Positions 63,840-64,000 of a stretch of 64,000 nucleotides of DNA are shown piece by piece. This DNA is from Rhizophagus clarus (lineage: Eukaryota > Glomeromycota > Glomeromycetes > Glomerales > Glomeraceae), in the NCBI GenBank assembly GCA_015698045.1, contig BLAL01000324.1, positions 1,228,501 to 1,292,500 on the forward strand, given 5' to 3'. Under the pieces are notes generated by a model. It searched no databases. It saw nothing but the letters and a program-made list of their open reading frames with translations, and was not told where the DNA came from. Each line of letters starts with the position of its first letter. Position 1 is the first letter of the stretch. A program made the position numbers and the translations under genes.

Positions 63840-64000
63840 TTAATATATTTGGATAATGAAATAAATCCGCCGAGATGTTTTAAAAGCATAATCTAATTCT
63901 TCATCACTATTCTTATAATCTACTACAGCTTTCCAGTAATCTTTTTCGGCAAGTTGATCAAGATGATAAATAATATTACGAGCAATTTCATGTATCTGAA
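63840..64000 (-). CDS. Partial C-terminus of a minus-strand gene
   Basis: The frame enters from the window edge: QIHEIARNIIYHLDQLAEKD, YWKAVVDYKNSDEELDYAFK, TSRRIYFIIQIY, then TAA. Codon use is protein-like and clearly unlike the surrounding AT-rich DNA. Too short to name. Confidence 0.5.
   Translation of the reverse strand, partial: QIHEIARNIIYHLDQLAEKDYWKAVVDYKNSDEELDYAFKTSRRIYFIIQIY

Overview
The window reads as nuclear DNA of an arbuscular mycorrhizal fungus (Glomeromycotina, most like Rhizophagus). The reasons are the extreme AT-richness, real genes cut by GT-AG introns of about 45-95 bp, family traits I recognise from these fungi (coiled-coil proteins with a jacalin-like end, a membrane/SPRY protein, a small membrane family ending in an 'APKIAPWG'-type signature), and a dominance of old, nested mobile DNA. 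The species call is by recognition, not by database search.

Layout. 0.8-4.1 kb: a head-to-head pair of related coiled-coil membrane genes; one has a jacalin-like C-terminus. 6.1-10.9 kb: a decayed transposase-like gene split by a 2.25-kb poly(A) retroposon with a perfect 16-bp target duplication; that retroposon carries a 332-bp hAT-type MITE with a perfect 8-bp duplication. 11.4-13.1 kb: a gene fragment whose intron holds two tandem arrays, each with a period near 73 bp. 15.1-34.6 kb: one 19.5-kb DNA transposon with inverted termini, repeat-filled ends, an 8-bp duplication (7 of 8 matching), a decayed Plavaka/KDZ-like transposase and cargo that includes the C-terminal WD40 end of a Cdc20/Cdh1-type APC/C activator. 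34.6-39.6 kb: an F-box-like gene, a retropepsin relic, a foldback element and a three-exon membrane gene. 39.7-44.7 kb: a decayed hAT transposon split by a microexon gene whose introns contain hairpins. 44.8-47.4 kb: a ten-exon membrane protein with a SPRY domain.

48.0-59.3 kb is the most interesting block: a compact virus-like element, less AT-rich than its surroundings. It encodes a D5-like SF3 helicase, a protein-primed family B DNA polymerase, a 2-Cys-adaptor-like protein, a zinc-binding protein and an A32/FtsK-type packaging ATPase. Only 37 bp from the ATPase, and divergent from it, is a Gag-like capsid gene followed in the -1 frame by a retropepsin-like protease, joined at an A9 slippery run. 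I see no reverse transcriptase. Polymerase, helicase and ATPase are Polinton/virophage-type functions; Gag and retropepsin belong to retroelements, so the combination is unusual. No double-jelly-roll capsid or adenovirus-type protease was recognised here.

59.9-61.8 kb is a tandem array of 41-nt exon-like modules with splice signals on the minus strand; diverged copies lie at about 4.8-5.1 kb and, inverted, at 47.7-47.9 kb. The window ends with a short-exon gene piece (62.5-62.8 kb), a T-rich tandem region and a partial minus-strand coding segment.

Many ORFs carry in-frame stops that one C-to-T (or G-to-A) change from a sense codon would explain, so most mobile genes are dead copies. The genes that look intact are the coiled-coil pair, the two membrane genes near 39 and 45 kb, and three ORFs in the virus-like element, including its polymerase.
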